Shown: positions 1-9,194 of the stretch, one piece after another | Layout: each line of letters begins with the position of its first letter | Numbering within the stretch: the stretch's first letter is position 1 | From: an uncultured bacterium | GTDB taxonomy: Bacteria > Cyanobacteriota > Vampirovibrionia > Gastranaerophilales > Gastranaerophilaceae | Direction of reading: 5' to 3' | NCBI GenBank assembly: GCA_947428835.1 | Contig: CANENE010000001.1 | Span: 62,001 to 126,000 of the forward strand | DNA: 64,000 nucleotides | Position numbers and translations under genes: made by a program | Notes under the pieces: generated by a model | The model's database searches: none | What the model was told of the DNA's origin: nothing | What the model saw: only the letters and a program-made list of their open reading frames with translations

Positions 1-406
1 CCAAATATTCTTCATTTATCGCCATCACGGCACAATCTCTTTTAATTTCTTTTTTAAAGATTTTATAGCTTCTTAAAATATCATTTATAAAAGCCAAATA
101 AATAGAACCTGTTTTTGATACATCCTTGTCGTCAACAATATTTGTAATATATGTTTTTTTCATCTTTTTGAAGATTTCCATAACCATATTAGCGGTTATT
201 TTTTTACCGTTTGTTGAGCATATGGCAATTTTTTCCTGGCTGATAAATGTTTGAAGCTTTGAAGCAGTCGAAGGATAGTGGTCATCTAAATATGTATCAA
301 AATAATCTTCTAAATTAAAATTTTTATCAAAAATCTTTCTTATACTGATTTTTTTTAAAAAATTATAAAACACATTAATAAGAGTAATTTTAGTTGTAAA
401 TTTCAC
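1..406 (-). CDS. MurT-like Mur ligase, C-terminal part outside the window
   Basis: Reading leftwards from a GTG at 406, an open frame runs off the left edge. The protein starts VKFTTKITLINVFYNFLKK and carries a P-loop-like STNGKKITANMV near residue 60, then IKRDCAVMAINEEYL. This order matches the Mur ligase central domain of MurT-type proteins (GTNGKTTT, then an AVxExDE segment), which amidate lipid II glutamate together with GatD. The P-loop is degenerate: the lysine is kept but the following Thr is Lys. A GAAAGA stretch precedes the GTG; GTG at 373 is a possible shorter start. The rest of the gene and any gatD partner lie outside. Family call is moderate, function uncertain. Confidence 0.55.
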   Translation of the reverse strand, partial: MKFTTKITLINVFYNFLKKISIRKIFDKNFNLEDYFDTYLDDHYPSTASKLQTFISQEKIAICSTNGKKITANMVMEIFKKMKKTYITNIVDDKDVSKTGSIYLAFINDILRSYKIFKKEIKRDCAVMAINEEYL

Positions 407-487
407 CGGCAATCTTTCAATACTTCACAAGAAATAATATAGTTTACGTATAGAATAATTGAACACGATATAATATAATTTATCTTG

Positions 488-874
488 ATGCTCAATATAG
501 TTTTTATAATAACAGCAATATTAGAAATTGTCATAACATGCTTTGTCGTATTCAAACTTGAACAAATAAAGACAAAAGTAAAAATTCTTGAAAACAAAAT
601 GCTGTTTAACTACAGGATATTTACAAGAATTAATGCCAAGCTTAAAAAAAGCATTGAAAATTTAAACAAATTTATCGGCTTTATTACAAATAAAAAATTT
701 ATTCTTATCAAAAATATACTAAGCAATTTGTATATGATATATGAAGCATACCTGCTTTTTGACACCTTGAAATCGTTCAAATCCTCCAAAGCCTTAAAAT
801 TCTTAAGTTCAAAAAATCTAAGAAATATAATTATTGCAAAAACCGTTTATCAATTAATACGCAAACTTGCATAA
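488..874 (+). CDS. small membrane-anchored basic protein, unknown
   Basis: This 128-residue protein is not recognised. It begins with a strongly hydrophobic stretch (about residues 2-22, LNIVFIITAILEIVITCFVV), followed by a lysine-rich, probably helical region and a second weaker hydrophobic patch near residues 75-90. A single N-terminal membrane anchor with a cytoplasmic basic tail is the simplest reading. An in-frame TTG at 485 is an alternative start directly before the ATG; neither has a strong ribosome binding site. It is divergent from the MurT-like gene and the two probably share the AT-rich region around 410-480 for their promoters. Confidence 0.5.
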   Translation: MLNIVFIITAILEIVITCFVVFKLEQIKTKVKILENKMLFNYRIFTRINAKLKKSIENLNKFIGFITNKKFILIKNILSNLYMIYEAYLLFDTLKSFKSSKALKFLSSKNLRNIIIAKTVYQLIRKLA

Positions 875-1001
875 ATGAAAGCAGTATATTTAAATTGTAA
901 ACTTTTGTAAAACATGCAATATGACCATGTTTCAACACATCTTACATGTGGATATATAACACTATAGTAATTAGTACAGTTATTAAAAGGAAGGTGTGAA
1001 A

Positions 1002-3149
1002 ATGTCAGTTAATTCTACTTCAAACAACAACGCAGCAGCTGAAGAAGCCAGAAGAAAAGCCGAAGAGGCAGCAAAAAAAGCTCAAGAAGAAGCAGCTAAA
1101 AAAGCACAGCAAGAAGCTGAAGCTCAAGCGCAAATTCAAACCGCCCAGCAAGAAGCAACCAGATCGCAAAGTGCAACATCTACGACTACAAAAAAAGGTT
1201 CTGAAAGTATTTTTGCCGAAAATAGCAATACTTCAAGTTTGACTATTATTAAAGGTAACAACTACGAAAACGACAAAACGGAAGCAAAAGGTACCGACAA
1301 AGACGGCAATATCAAGCTTAAAGATGGTGAAAACTATACAATGGAAGACATCCAAAAGAAAGCTTATGTTGACGAAAACGGCAAACCTGTAGAAATGTCA
1401 GACGGCGAAAAATATTCTGCAGCCTGTGCATTATTTAAAAACAACCAGGAAGAACTTGCTCCTGCATTGAATAATACATATGTGGCAATGCAAATGGGCG
1501 CCGATATGAAAGATGTTCCCAAAGACGAAGTTGAAGATGTCACAGATCTTGCACTGCAATTGCAAGATGGTGCCAAACTTGATGATGTTATGAAAGGTCA
1601 AACTCTTTCAAATGAAGCTAAATCAGCACTTAAGACAATATCATCAAAACTTAACAACAACAAATATGAAACCATAGATGAAAATACCAAGCCCGATAAT
1701 ATTCCAATGGAAGTTTATGAAAATACAACTTTTGTAAGTGAAGGCGAAAAATTATTTGTTCCCGATCTTAATACTCTCGATAGAACCTATAATGCGACAT
1801 TAAGAAATACTTCATTCGGTGTTGAAGTGGGTCAGTCTCAAGTTAACCACGATAAAGATGCCAAAGGCGTTCTTGATATAAACGTTAAAGATTGTGAAAC
1901 AGATAAAGAAAGGCTTGAAGTTGTTTCAAATGCTTTAGCCGAAAACTATGGTTTGGTTGACAAAAACGGCAAACCCCTCAATTTGAATTCAGATGCAGGT
2001 GTTGCAGTATTATCCGCAATCGGACTAGATGAAAACAACAGCGAAATCTTTGATAACAAAAATGAAAACCTTGAAAGTCTGTTAAATACTTTAGCTAAAA
2101 GTGCAGACAAAAACGGAAATATACAGGTAACTTGTCCTGATGTTAATATATCAGTTCTTGGAGAATCAAGCTACAATGATTCAAGCGCGGTTGCATTCAA
2201 ATCAGGTGCTCTTAAAAACACTGAAGTTACATACTTGCATACAAATGAAGATGCCGTTAATATTGCTGACATTGCAAAAAAAGGCAAAGACGGCAAAATG
2301 CATGCAGCAGCAAGCGAACTTCTAGGTAACGTAAGCTATGGCGATAACGATGGAACATTGTTAGATGCCCTGAAAGATGCACAAAAACTTCCTGCATCAG
2401 ATTCTAAACGTCAATCCATAGAATCTTTAGCAGCAACGGCTACAAAACAAATTATTGATAACAATAAAGGCTTAAAAGAATCATATTCTAAAGCCCTTGA
2501 TGAAGCTAAAGCTGATGCCAAAGAAGAAGGCAAGTCATTTAATGAAGTTGATTTCATTCTAAACTTCGACGTTGCTCAAGCACTTGGAAATAAAAAGACA
2601 ATTGATATGGAAAATATCAAATACGTTGTTCAAAAACAGGCCAAAACAACCAAAGCCAAAGAACAAGCTCCTCCTCCTGAAACCAAAGTCGAAGAAACAC
2701 CTCAACAAGAAACAGTGGTAGTAACTAAACAGGAAACAACTACAGAAAATAAAACAGATACAACCCCTGATACAACCCCTGATACAACCCCTGATACAAC
2801 ACCTGATACAACACCTGATACAAAACCGGATCCAAAACCCGATCCAAAACCCGATCCAAAACCCGATCCAAAACCCGATCCAAAACCGGATCCAAAACCG
2901 GATCCAAAACCTGAAGAATGCGATCCGCCACCTATTATAGACCCAAATCCGGATGAAGATAAGTCTGAACCAAACCCTCCAACTGAAGATTCATACAGTC
3001 CTCCTCCTGCTGAAGATTCATACAGTCCTCCTCCTGCTGAAGATTCATACAGTCCTCCGGCCCAAGAAGAAAGCTTCGAAAGACCGTCTACTTCAGAATC
3101 AACAGGTAATGCAGACAACGAAAAAATTGAAAGAAAAGAAGAAGAATAA
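1002..3149 (+). CDS. large low-complexity protein with TTPD, KPDP and DSYSPPPAE repeats
   Basis: A 715-residue hydrophilic protein of unknown role. Residues about 10-50 are an Ala/Glu/Lys/Gln-rich helix (AEEARRKAEEAAKKAQ), probably coiled coil. Residues about 85-555 form a mixed, presumably folded region without a motif I recognise. The C-terminal third is a Pro-rich stalk: TTPD units, then KPDP units, then three DSYSPPPAE-type units, ending in a charged tail. No signal peptide is visible. ATG at 1002 is preferred because AAGGAAGG lies 7 bases upstream; GTG at 996 is in frame but too close to that site. A hairpin terminator follows. The stalk resembles linkers of surface or scaffold proteins, but no function is assigned. 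Confidence 0.75.
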   Translation: MSVNSTSNNNAAAEEARRKAEEAAKKAQEEAAKKAQQEAEAQAQIQTAQQEATRSQSATSTTTKKGSESIFAENSNTSSLTIIKGNNYENDKTEAKGTDKDGNIKLKDGENYTMEDIQKKAYVDENGKPVEMSDGEKYSAACALFKNNQEELAPALNNTYVAMQMGADMKDVPKDEVEDVTDLALQLQDGAKLDDVMKGQTLSNEAKSALKTISSKLNNNKYETIDENTKPDNIPMEVYENTTFVSEGEKLFVPDLNTLDRTYNATLRNTSFGVEVGQSQVNHDKDAKGVLDINVKDCETDKERLEVVSNALAENYGLVDKNGKPLNLNSDAGVAVLSAIGLDENNSEIFDNKNENLESLLNTLAKSADKNGNIQVTCPDVNISVLGESSYNDSSAVAFKSGALKNTEVTYLHTNEDAVNIADIAKKGKDGKMHAAASELLGNVSYGDNDGTLLDALKDAQKLPASDSKRQSIESLAATATKQIIDNNKGLKESYSKALDEAKADAKEEGKSFNEVDFILNFDVAQALGNKKTIDMENIKYVVQKQAKTTKAKEQAPPPETKVEETPQQETVVVTKQETTTENKTDTTPDTTPDTTPDTTPDTTPDTKPDPKPDPKPDPKPDPKPDPKPDPKPDPKPEECDPPPIIDPNPDEDKSEPNPPTEDSYSPPPAEDSYSPPPAEDSYSPPAQEESFERPSTSESTGNADNEKIERKEEE
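2757..2912 (+). repeat. 12-bp coding minisatellite (TTPD then KPDP)
   Basis: Thirteen consecutive 12-base units encode four-residue repeats. The first block has the pattern GATACAACCCCT (DTTP) and the second GATCCAAAACCC (DPKP). Units within a block are nearly identical at the DNA level, including third positions, so copy number can change by slippage without breaking the frame. Confidence 0.85.
2985..3060 (+). repeat. 27-bp coding repeat, about three copies
   Basis: Units beginning GAAGATTCATACAGTCCTCC start at 2985, 3012 and 3039. Each encodes EDSYSPPPA; the last is partial. The copies are almost identical in DNA, which indicates recent duplication. Confidence 0.85.
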
Positions 3150-3171
3150 AAAACCAACAACAATAAATAAG

Positions 3172-3209
3172 GCAACCCGAAAGACAAACTCTTTCGGGTT
3201 TGCTCTTTT
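3172..3209 (+). terminator. Rho-independent terminator after the low-complexity gene
   Basis: AACCCGAAAGA (3174-3184) pairs with TCTTTCGGGTT (3190-3200) around a five-base loop, with GC/GC flanks extending the stem, and is followed by the T-rich TGCTCTTTTA. It lies 22 bases after the stop of the upstream gene. Confidence 0.8.
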
Positions 3210-3269
3210 AAGGGCAATATGGTATTATTAAAAAGCGGAAATTCAATTTATATAAAAAAGGCTGATAAA

Positions 3270-3914
3270 ATGGAAAGAATAAGAAAAAGAGTGGAAAATA
3301 AAAGAATAAAACAGGCTTTTACATTAGCCGAAATTCTTTTTTGCCTTATATTAATATGTTTTTTATATATGATTATCATAAGCAACATTAAAACCGATAA
3401 TTTTGAAAAGAAAGAACATATAGCAAATGCTCTTAAAGCAGTTCGTGCTCTTGACGAAGGAAGTGTTAAAATAAGAAACACCGAAGGAATTAATTGCCCA
3501 AACGGTCTTTTTATAGAAGAAATAGCAGGCAAAAAAGAACTTGCTCTTTATAATGATGCAGGTTCAACTCCAAGCTCAAGCGACGTTATAGGAATTTTTG
3601 CAAAGCATCTTAAATTTACAAAAAAAGGATTTGAATTTTGCGAACATACATCATATTGCAAGCAGGCAAAAATCAAAGAAGGCGAAGTTGTTGCAGCAAA
3701 ACTTCCAAAAAATATAATTATCGGCATTCAAGTAAATGAGCAAATAGGCAAATGCCCCGCTCATTATACAGTTACAACAAAAGAAGAAGTTGAAGGCGGA
3801 AAAGATGACTGCTGGGCAACAGTTTATATTGATGTAAACGGCAAAAAAGACCCTGATAAATTAAATGAGGATGTTTTTGTCTTCGGACTTGATAAATATG
3901 GGGTCCACAAATAA
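3270..3914 (+). CDS. type IV pilin / pseudopilin-like protein
   Basis: The 214-residue protein has a prepilin-type N-terminus: a short basic leader (MERIRKRVENKRIKQ), then AFTLAEIL and a hydrophobic helix (FCLILICFLYMIIIS). Known prepilins are cleaved before the Phe by the PilD peptidase, methylated and assembled in the inner membrane. The rest is a soluble domain with four to six cysteines that may form disulfides (NCPNG, FCEHTSYC, KCPAH, DDCW). ATG 3270 is chosen because it gives a normal-length leader; ATG 3219 would add 17 residues. It sits alone between a terminator and the glycan cluster. PilT is encoded far away at 32404. Confidence 0.7.
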   Translation: MERIRKRVENKRIKQAFTLAEILFCLILICFLYMIIISNIKTDNFEKKEHIANALKAVRALDEGSVKIRNTEGINCPNGLFIEEIAGKKELALYNDAGSTPSSSDVIGIFAKHLKFTKKGFEFCEHTSYCKQAKIKEGEVVAAKLPKNIIIGIQVNEQIGKCPAHYTVTTKEEVEGGKDDCWATVYIDVNGKKDPDKLNEDVFVFGLDKYGVHK

Positions 3915-3919
3915 TCAAA

Positions 3920-5029
3920 ATGCTAAATTTCTTCAAACAATTATTATTTTCGAATAAACATCCTATAATTAAAGAAAAAACTTTCTTTGTTTGGGAGCCT
4001 TGTTCAAAATCTCATAGCGAAGTGGTACCTGGATACGCTAAGCATTTGATTGATTTAGGATACCATGTGTCTGTCTTACTCACTCCTGAAAGGTACAAAG
4101 AAGGGGTTTTTAGCCGCTTTGAAGATGAAAATATCTTCAAAAATATTTCATTCAATAAATTAAACCAAAAACAAATAAGAAAATATTTTCAAAATTCTTC
4201 TTTAGATAATGTTGAAGGTTTAATGGTTACAACAGCGGGCAAATTGTGTGATGAAATTCATTTTGATGATTGCTATAAATCTTTTAAAGATAATGTGGAT
4301 AAAAGCAAAATTCTATTTGTATGTCACGAAGCAAAAGAAGCGGTAGATAACAACCAAAACCTAAATGACATCATAACTTTAAGAAAATTAAATTATAAAA
4401 ATGCTTCTTCAACTGTAGTTAATCCAAATTATTTTGGAAAAATTCAAATTACGCCAAAAAACAAGGAAATAACAAATTTTATTACAATTGGAGCAATACA
4501 AGGTAAAAGAAACAATAATGATTTAGTTATAAATGCTGCAAAAAAATTAATAAATCTTGGTATTAAAAATTTTAAAATCACAGTTATTGGGAAAGGCCAT
4601 CTTAAACATCTGCCTAAAGACATTCAAAAATATTTTGATATCAAAGGAAGGCTTCCTTTTGATAAAATGTATGATGAAATTGAAAAAGCAGACTTTTTAT
4701 TGACATCTTATACAAAAAATAACCCTAAGCACTTTAGATACATAACAACAGGAACAAGTGGCAGTTTTCAGCTTGTATACGGCTTTTTAAAGCCTTGTAT
4801 AATTTTAAAAGATTTTGCAACTATCAATGGATTTAATGAAAATAATTCCATATTCTATGAAAATGATGAAGATTATTTTGAAGCTTTGAAAAAGGCAATT
4901 TTAATGAGTGAAGATGATTATATAAACCTTCAAAATAATCTGAAAGAATATGTTCGGGATTTAAATGAAATTTCAAAACAAAATCTTTTAAATCTTATTA
5001 ATTCAAAAAAGCAGGCAAAATATGAATAA
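3920..5029 (+). CDS. GT4-like glycosyltransferase
   Basis: A 369-residue protein with a two-domain layout typical of GT-B glycosyltransferases. The N-terminal part begins with a strand and a loop ending in HSEVVPGYAKHLIDLGYHVSVLL, which resembles the donor/acceptor Rossmann domain of this fold. The C-terminal domain has ITIGAIQGKRNNNDLVINAA and, near the end, YITTGTSGSFQLVYGFLKP followed by an NxIFYENDEDYFEAL segment, as in the nucleotide-sugar-binding half. It is the first gene of a surface-glycan cluster and overlaps the next by 8 bases. Substrate unknown; probable cytoplasmic face of the inner membrane. Confidence 0.65.
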   Translation: MLNFFKQLLFSNKHPIIKEKTFFVWEPCSKSHSEVVPGYAKHLIDLGYHVSVLLTPERYKEGVFSRFEDENIFKNISFNKLNQKQIRKYFQNSSLDNVEGLMVTTAGKLCDEIHFDDCYKSFKDNVDKSKILFVCHEAKEAVDNNQNLNDIITLRKLNYKNASSTVVNPNYFGKIQITPKNKEITNFITIGAIQGKRNNNDLVINAAKKLINLGIKNFKITVIGKGHLKHLPKDIQKYFDIKGRLPFDKMYDEIEKADFLLTSYTKNNPKHFRYITTGTSGSFQLVYGFLKPCIILKDFATINGFNENNSIFYENDEDYFEALKKAILMSEDDYINLQNNLKEYVRDLNEISKQNLLNLINSKKQAKYE

Positions 5030-5912
5030 TATCCCTGTTGTCTTAACTTTTGATAAAAGAATTATACTTGCTTCTTCAATTGCAATTAAAAGCCTGATTG
5101 ATAGCGCAGATAGTAATACAAGCTACGATATTCACATTTTACATAGCGATATTGAGCTCAAATACCAAAAAGAGCTGACTAACCTTTTGAAAGATACAAA
5201 TCACACAATAAGCTTTCACTATATAGATTGCAATATTTTTAAAAATCTCAAAAAATCAAAAGGCTCCTGGAGCGAAATTGTATATTATAGGCTGATTATC
5301 CCTGAAATTTTAAAAAACTATGATAAGGCAATTTATTCTGATGTTGATGTATTTTTCAAAAAAGATTTAGCTGAAATTTATAATACAAATATTGAAAATA
5401 ATCTTCTTGGAGCCGTAAAAGCCGAAAAAAACCATAAAAATGCTATCGGACACAAGTATTTTGAAGAAAATAAAAATGAATTTATTTTTTGGTCCGGCTT
5501 TTTGCTTATGAATCTAAAAAAACTGAGAGACGAAAATTATTTTGAAAAATTTATGAAAATAGCATCAGATTTTAAAGACAGGCTAAAATATTTTGACCTT
5601 GATACCATAAATATCGTCTGCGATAGTTTTATAGAGCTTCCTTTGAATTATTGCGTGCTTGAAACTATTTATAATTATAAAGATTTAAATAAGGCAGCGG
5701 AATACGAATTTTTAAAGCTCATCTATAGCAACGATGAATTCCTTGATGCTAAAAACAACCCTGCAATTATTCATTATGCAGGAAAACTTGGTAAACCCTG
5801 GAGAAGAAAAAAGCCTCCTAAATATTATCAAGAATATATAGATAACCTGCCAAAAGCCTTAAAAAAATATACATTTAGAGATATAAGAAAGATATTTTTC
5901 AGCAAAAATTAA
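5022..5912 (+). CDS. family 8 glycosyltransferase
   Basis: A 296-residue GT8-type enzyme. The start NIPVVLTFDKRIILASSIAIKSL matches the family opening in which a strand carries the nucleotide-sugar site. SEIVYYRLIIPEIL and YSDVDVFFKKDL (DxD metal site D107/D109) follow, and HYAGKLGKPWRRKKPP near the C-terminus is the HxxGxxKPW metal-binding signature. GT8 members move glucose or galactose from UDP-sugars in lipopolysaccharide or capsule cores. It overlaps the upstream glycosyltransferase gene by 8 bases, so the two are probably translated together. Confidence 0.8.
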   Translation: MNNIPVVLTFDKRIILASSIAIKSLIDSADSNTSYDIHILHSDIELKYQKELTNLLKDTNHTISFHYIDCNIFKNLKKSKGSWSEIVYYRLIIPEILKNYDKAIYSDVDVFFKKDLAEIYNTNIENNLLGAVKAEKNHKNAIGHKYFEENKNEFIFWSGFLLMNLKKLRDENYFEKFMKIASDFKDRLKYFDLDTINIVCDSFIELPLNYCVLETIYNYKDLNKAAEYEFLKLIYSNDEFLDAKNNPAIIHYAGKLGKPWRRKKPPKYYQEYIDNLPKALKKYTFRDIRKIFFSKN

Positions 5913-5953
5913 AAGGCAAAAAATTAATAAGGATTGCCGCATAAGGAGAGGAA

Positions 5954-7594
5954 TTGAGAAATTTTATTTTTAAAAACATAAATAATATAGTTAAAATTTT
6001 TCTTGAAGTTTTTATTGTTAATAGAGTTTTAAGGTCAAAACTTAAAACGCGTTTTGCAAAATTTTATCTTAAAAAATACATTTCAAAAGGAATGAAAGCT
6101 ATAGATTCATCTTCTATAGAAAAAGAAAATGAATTTGATAATGTAATTTGGCAATATTGGCACCAAGGAAAGCAAAATGCACCGTTTCTAATTCAAAAAT
6201 GCTTTGAAAGCGTTGAAAAATTTGAAAATGATAAAAAAATTATTGTTTTATCATTTGATACAATTAAAGATTATGTGGATTTACCTCAAAAGTACTATGA
6301 TTTAGTCAAAAAAGGCAAAATGCCATTAGCACTTTTTAGCGACATTTTAAGATTATATTTGCTTGAAAAATATGGCGGCTGCTGGATAGATTCAACTATA
6401 TTTTTAACGGATAAAATCCCAAATGATATTATGGAAAGCGACTTTTTTGTTTTTCAAAAAGATAAAAAAACAGACGTTATGGAAGATAAGATGTCTTGCT
6501 TCTTTATAAGAGCAAAAAAAGGATGCAAACACATTAAGGCTTTAAAAAACATACTTGAAAATTATTGGATGGAAAATAACTTTGTAATTAATTATTTTAT
6601 GTTTGAACATATTTCTTCAATTATATCGTATGCTGATATTTTAAAAAAAGAATGGGACAAAATGCCCTATTATGATGCTGAAACCACAGGAATTTTACAA
6701 AAAATTATTCATCAAAAATTTAACCAAAATACTTTTGAAGAAATTAAAAACAAGACTCCTATTCATAAATTAAGCTATAAAATAATAAAAAAATATTCAA
6801 ATGGTTCAAGCTATTATGATTATTTGATTGATAATTTATACAAAAAGAAAGTTTCTGTTGTTATTCCAACCCTACAAAAAAACGTTGAAATACTTGATAA
6901 ATTAATAGATAGCTTAAATGATGACAAATCAGTAGATGAAATTTTATTAATTGATAATTCTGCAAAAGGCTATGAAAGAAATTCTAATAAATTAAAAGTG
7001 ATTGACCCAAAAGAAAATATATATGTAAATCCTGCCTGGAATTTAGGAACGAAGCTTGCAAAAAACGATATCGTGGGGCTTTTGAATGATGATATTATAA
7101 TAAGCGATAATTTTTGCAAAAATATAATTCATCAAATGACACCCGATATGGGGCTTGTTGGCTGCGACAGACACTTTATCAAAGCAATTGAAGGTGAAAA
7201 TCAAGTTTCTAATATAAAGCCTGATGAACAAAATCCCATTTTGCAAAAAACATCTTATATGGATTCAAACTATGGAATAGCTATGTTTTATTATAAATCA
7301 AGCTTCTATAAAATCCCCGATGAGATTAAAATTACCTATGGAGATGTTTGGCTCTATCATAAAAATAAAAACACACACAAAAACAACTATAGAATAACTA
7401 ATCAAACCACATATCACTGGGGAAGCTTGTCTTCTTCCATTAAAACATATAACCCCATATGCAAAAATGATGCAAAATTATATAAAAAACTGATGATAAA
7501 ATTTAAAGACAGACTTTTTTCGTATGATAATATTTGGGACTGCTTTAAAATTAGAATCTTAGGCTTAACATTTAAAATTCCAAAAAGAAAATGA
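5954..7594 (+). CDS. two-domain glycosyltransferase (capsular/OCH1-type plus GT2)
   Basis: A 546-residue fusion. Residues about 50-290 resemble the capsular polysaccharide / OCH1-type sugar transferases: VIWQYWHQGKQNAPFLIQKC, then LALFSDILRLYLLEKYGGCW with the DxT/DxD-like IDSTIF. Residues about 298-540 form a GT2-type domain: VSVVIPTLQKN, ILLIDNSAKG, NPAWNLGTKLAKNDIVGLLNDD with the NDD metal site. It may therefore add two sugars in succession. The start is TTG at 5954, supported by AAGGAGAGG just upstream and by the lack of an earlier in-frame alternative with a site. It belongs to the glycan cluster. Confidence 0.7.
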   Translation: MRNFIFKNINNIVKIFLEVFIVNRVLRSKLKTRFAKFYLKKYISKGMKAIDSSSIEKENEFDNVIWQYWHQGKQNAPFLIQKCFESVEKFENDKKIIVLSFDTIKDYVDLPQKYYDLVKKGKMPLALFSDILRLYLLEKYGGCWIDSTIFLTDKIPNDIMESDFFVFQKDKKTDVMEDKMSCFFIRAKKGCKHIKALKNILENYWMENNFVINYFMFEHISSIISYADILKKEWDKMPYYDAETTGILQKIIHQKFNQNTFEEIKNKTPIHKLSYKIIKKYSNGSSYYDYLIDNLYKKKVSVVIPTLQKNVEILDKLIDSLNDDKSVDEILLIDNSAKGYERNSNKLKVIDPKENIYVNPAWNLGTKLAKNDIVGLLNDDIIISDNFCKNIIHQMTPDMGLVGCDRHFIKAIEGENQVSNIKPDEQNPILQKTSYMDSNYGIAMFYYKSSFYKIPDEIKITYGDVWLYHKNKNTHKNNYRITNQTTYHWGSLSSSIKTYNPICKNDAKLYKKLMIKFKDRLFSYDNIWDCFKIRILGLTFKIPKRK

Positions 7595-7621
7595 CATTTT
7601 TATGGTAAACATTTTTATGAT
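7591..7621 (+). promoter_or_regulatory. possible promoter before the rhamnose genes
   Basis: ATGACA (7591-7596) and TATGAT (7616-7621) are separated by 19 bases, just before the AAGGAG of rfbC. The match to sigma-70 is weak in AT-rich DNA, and the gap between glycosyltransferase and rfbC is only 55 bases, so read-through is equally possible. Confidence 0.3.
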
Positions 7622-7649
7622 AAAATTAGCCCTATAAGGAGCAAAACTC

Positions 7650-8204
7650 ATGCCTTTTACTTTTGAAAAACAAGAAATTGAAGATGTGATATTGGTTAAA
7701 CCAAAGGTTTTTGGAGATAATCGCGGCTTTTTTATGGAAAGCTATAAAAAAAGCGATTTTTTTGCTAACGGTATTGATGTTGAATTCAATCAGGATAACC
7801 ACTCAAAATCAACCGCTCACGTTTTAAGAGGGCTTCATTATCAGCTTGCCCCGTATGGACAAGCAAAGCTTGTAAGATGCTCAAAAGGAAGGATATATGA
7901 TGTAGCAGTCGACATCCGCCCTGATTCAAAAACATTTGGAAAATATGTTAAAGCGGAACTATCGGAAGATAATAAACATATGCTTTTTATCCCAGAGGGC
8001 TTTGCCCATGGTTTTGTTGTTTTAAGCGATGTTGCAGAATTATTATATAAAGCATCGGGTGAATACAACCCAAGCGCAGATAGAGGCGTTTTATGGTCGG
8101 ATAGCGATATCAATATTGACTGGGGAATTGATTTTGAGCCGATTTTATCTGAAAAAGACAAGGTTCAACCAAAACTAAAAGATATTAAATTTAATCAGGA
8201 ATAG
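7650..8204 (+). CDS. rfbC: dTDP-4-dehydrorhamnose 3,5-epimerase
   Basis: Third step of dTDP-L-rhamnose synthesis: epimerises C3 and C5 of dTDP-4-keto-6-deoxyglucose in the cytoplasm. The 184-residue length is normal. Visible family signatures are DNRGFFMESY, RGLHYQ with the catalytic base His63, RCSKGRIYDVAVDIR, and IPEGFAHGF. Tyr133 in AELLYKASGEY is in the position of the general acid. AAGGAG precedes the ATG. It is the first of four consecutive rhamnose genes in the order C-B-D-A, directly downstream of three glycosyltransferase genes. Confidence 0.95.
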   Translation: MPFTFEKQEIEDVILVKPKVFGDNRGFFMESYKKSDFFANGIDVEFNQDNHSKSTAHVLRGLHYQLAPYGQAKLVRCSKGRIYDVAVDIRPDSKTFGKYVKAELSEDNKHMLFIPEGFAHGFVVLSDVAELLYKASGEYNPSADRGVLWSDSDINIDWGIDFEPILSEKDKVQPKLKDIKFNQE

Positions 8205-8213
8205 GAGCTTTTA

Positions 8214-9194
8214 ATGAATTTATTGGTTACAGGCGGCGCAGGATTTATCGGTTCTTGTTATATAAGACATATATTAACAAAACACCCCGATTATAAAATC
8301 ATCAATCTTGATGCGCTGACTTATGCAGGAAATATTGAAAATCTTGATGATATTAAAAATAACCCCAATTATACTTTCATTAAAGGCAATATCTGCGATA
8401 GAAACCTTGTATTTGACATAGTTAGAGATGTTGACGCTATTGTTAATTTTGCAGCAGAATCCCACGTAGATAATTCAATCAAACACCCTGAAATATTCAT
8501 CGAAACAAATGTACAGGGGACTTTAACCCTTCTTCAAGCTGCAAGAGAATATAATATTCAAAGATACTTACAGGTTTCAACAGATGAAGTATATGGAACT
8601 TTAGGAAAAACGGGCTATTTTTATGAAACAACCCCTCTTGCTCCAAATAGCCCCTATTCGGCAAGCAAAGCAAGCGCTGATATGCTTGTTCGCGCTTATA
8701 GAGAAACATACGGGCTTGCAACATTAAACACAAGATGCTCTAATAACTATGGCCCTTATCAGTATCCTGAAAAATTAATTCCATATTTTATATCTCAGCT
8801 TTTAAAAAGCGAAAAAGTGCCTGTATATGGAGATGGAATGAACATTCGCGATTGGCTTTATGTTTATGATCACGCAGAAGCGATTGATGTAGTTTTGCAT
8901 AAAGGAAAAGTTGGCGAAGTCTATAATATCGGAGGCCACAACGAAAAAACCAACCTTGAAATCACACACCTTATACTTGAAGCCATGGGAAAAGATGAAA
9001 GCTCGATTAAATATGTTGAAGATAGGCTTGGCCACGACAGACGTTATGCTATTTCAAACGATAAAATCACAGCCCAACTTGGCTGGAAACCTTCTATTAC
9101 TTTTGAAGAAGGTATTAAGCTTACAATTGAGTGGTATTTAAATAACCAAAACTGGATAAAAAGTATTGAAGAAAAGAAAGCGAGCCTTGTCTAA
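8214..9194 (+). CDS. rfbB: dTDP-glucose 4,6-dehydratase
   Basis: Second step of dTDP-L-rhamnose synthesis, an NAD-dependent extended short-chain dehydrogenase. The nucleotide motif GGAGFIGS is at residues 7-14. The catalytic set is Thr123-Asp124-Glu125 (STDEVYG) with Tyr148 and Lys152 (YSASK). NNYGPYQYPEKLIP and RDWLYVYDHAEA are typical substrate-loop and C-terminal signatures. At 326 residues it is slightly short but complete. It starts 9 bases after rfbC and its stop abuts the rfbD start. Confidence 0.95.
   Translation: MNLLVTGGAGFIGSCYIRHILTKHPDYKIINLDALTYAGNIENLDDIKNNPNYTFIKGNICDRNLVFDIVRDVDAIVNFAAESHVDNSIKHPEIFIETNVQGTLTLLQAAREYNIQRYLQVSTDEVYGTLGKTGYFYETTPLAPNSPYSASKASADMLVRAYRETYGLATLNTRCSNNYGPYQYPEKLIPYFISQLLKSEKVPVYGDGMNIRDWLYVYDHAEAIDVVLHKGKVGEVYNIGGHNEKTNLEITHLILEAMGKDESSIKYVEDRLGHDRRYAISNDKITAQLGWKPSITFEEGIKLTIEWYLNNQNWIKSIEEKKASLV

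Noticed and set aside
2702-3217. Long minus-strand open frame rich in Gly-Ser-Gly-Phe opposite the repeat region
   Set aside because: It is the reverse complement of the KPDP/TTPD repeats, lacks a ribosome site, and the plus-strand gene has a site and terminator.
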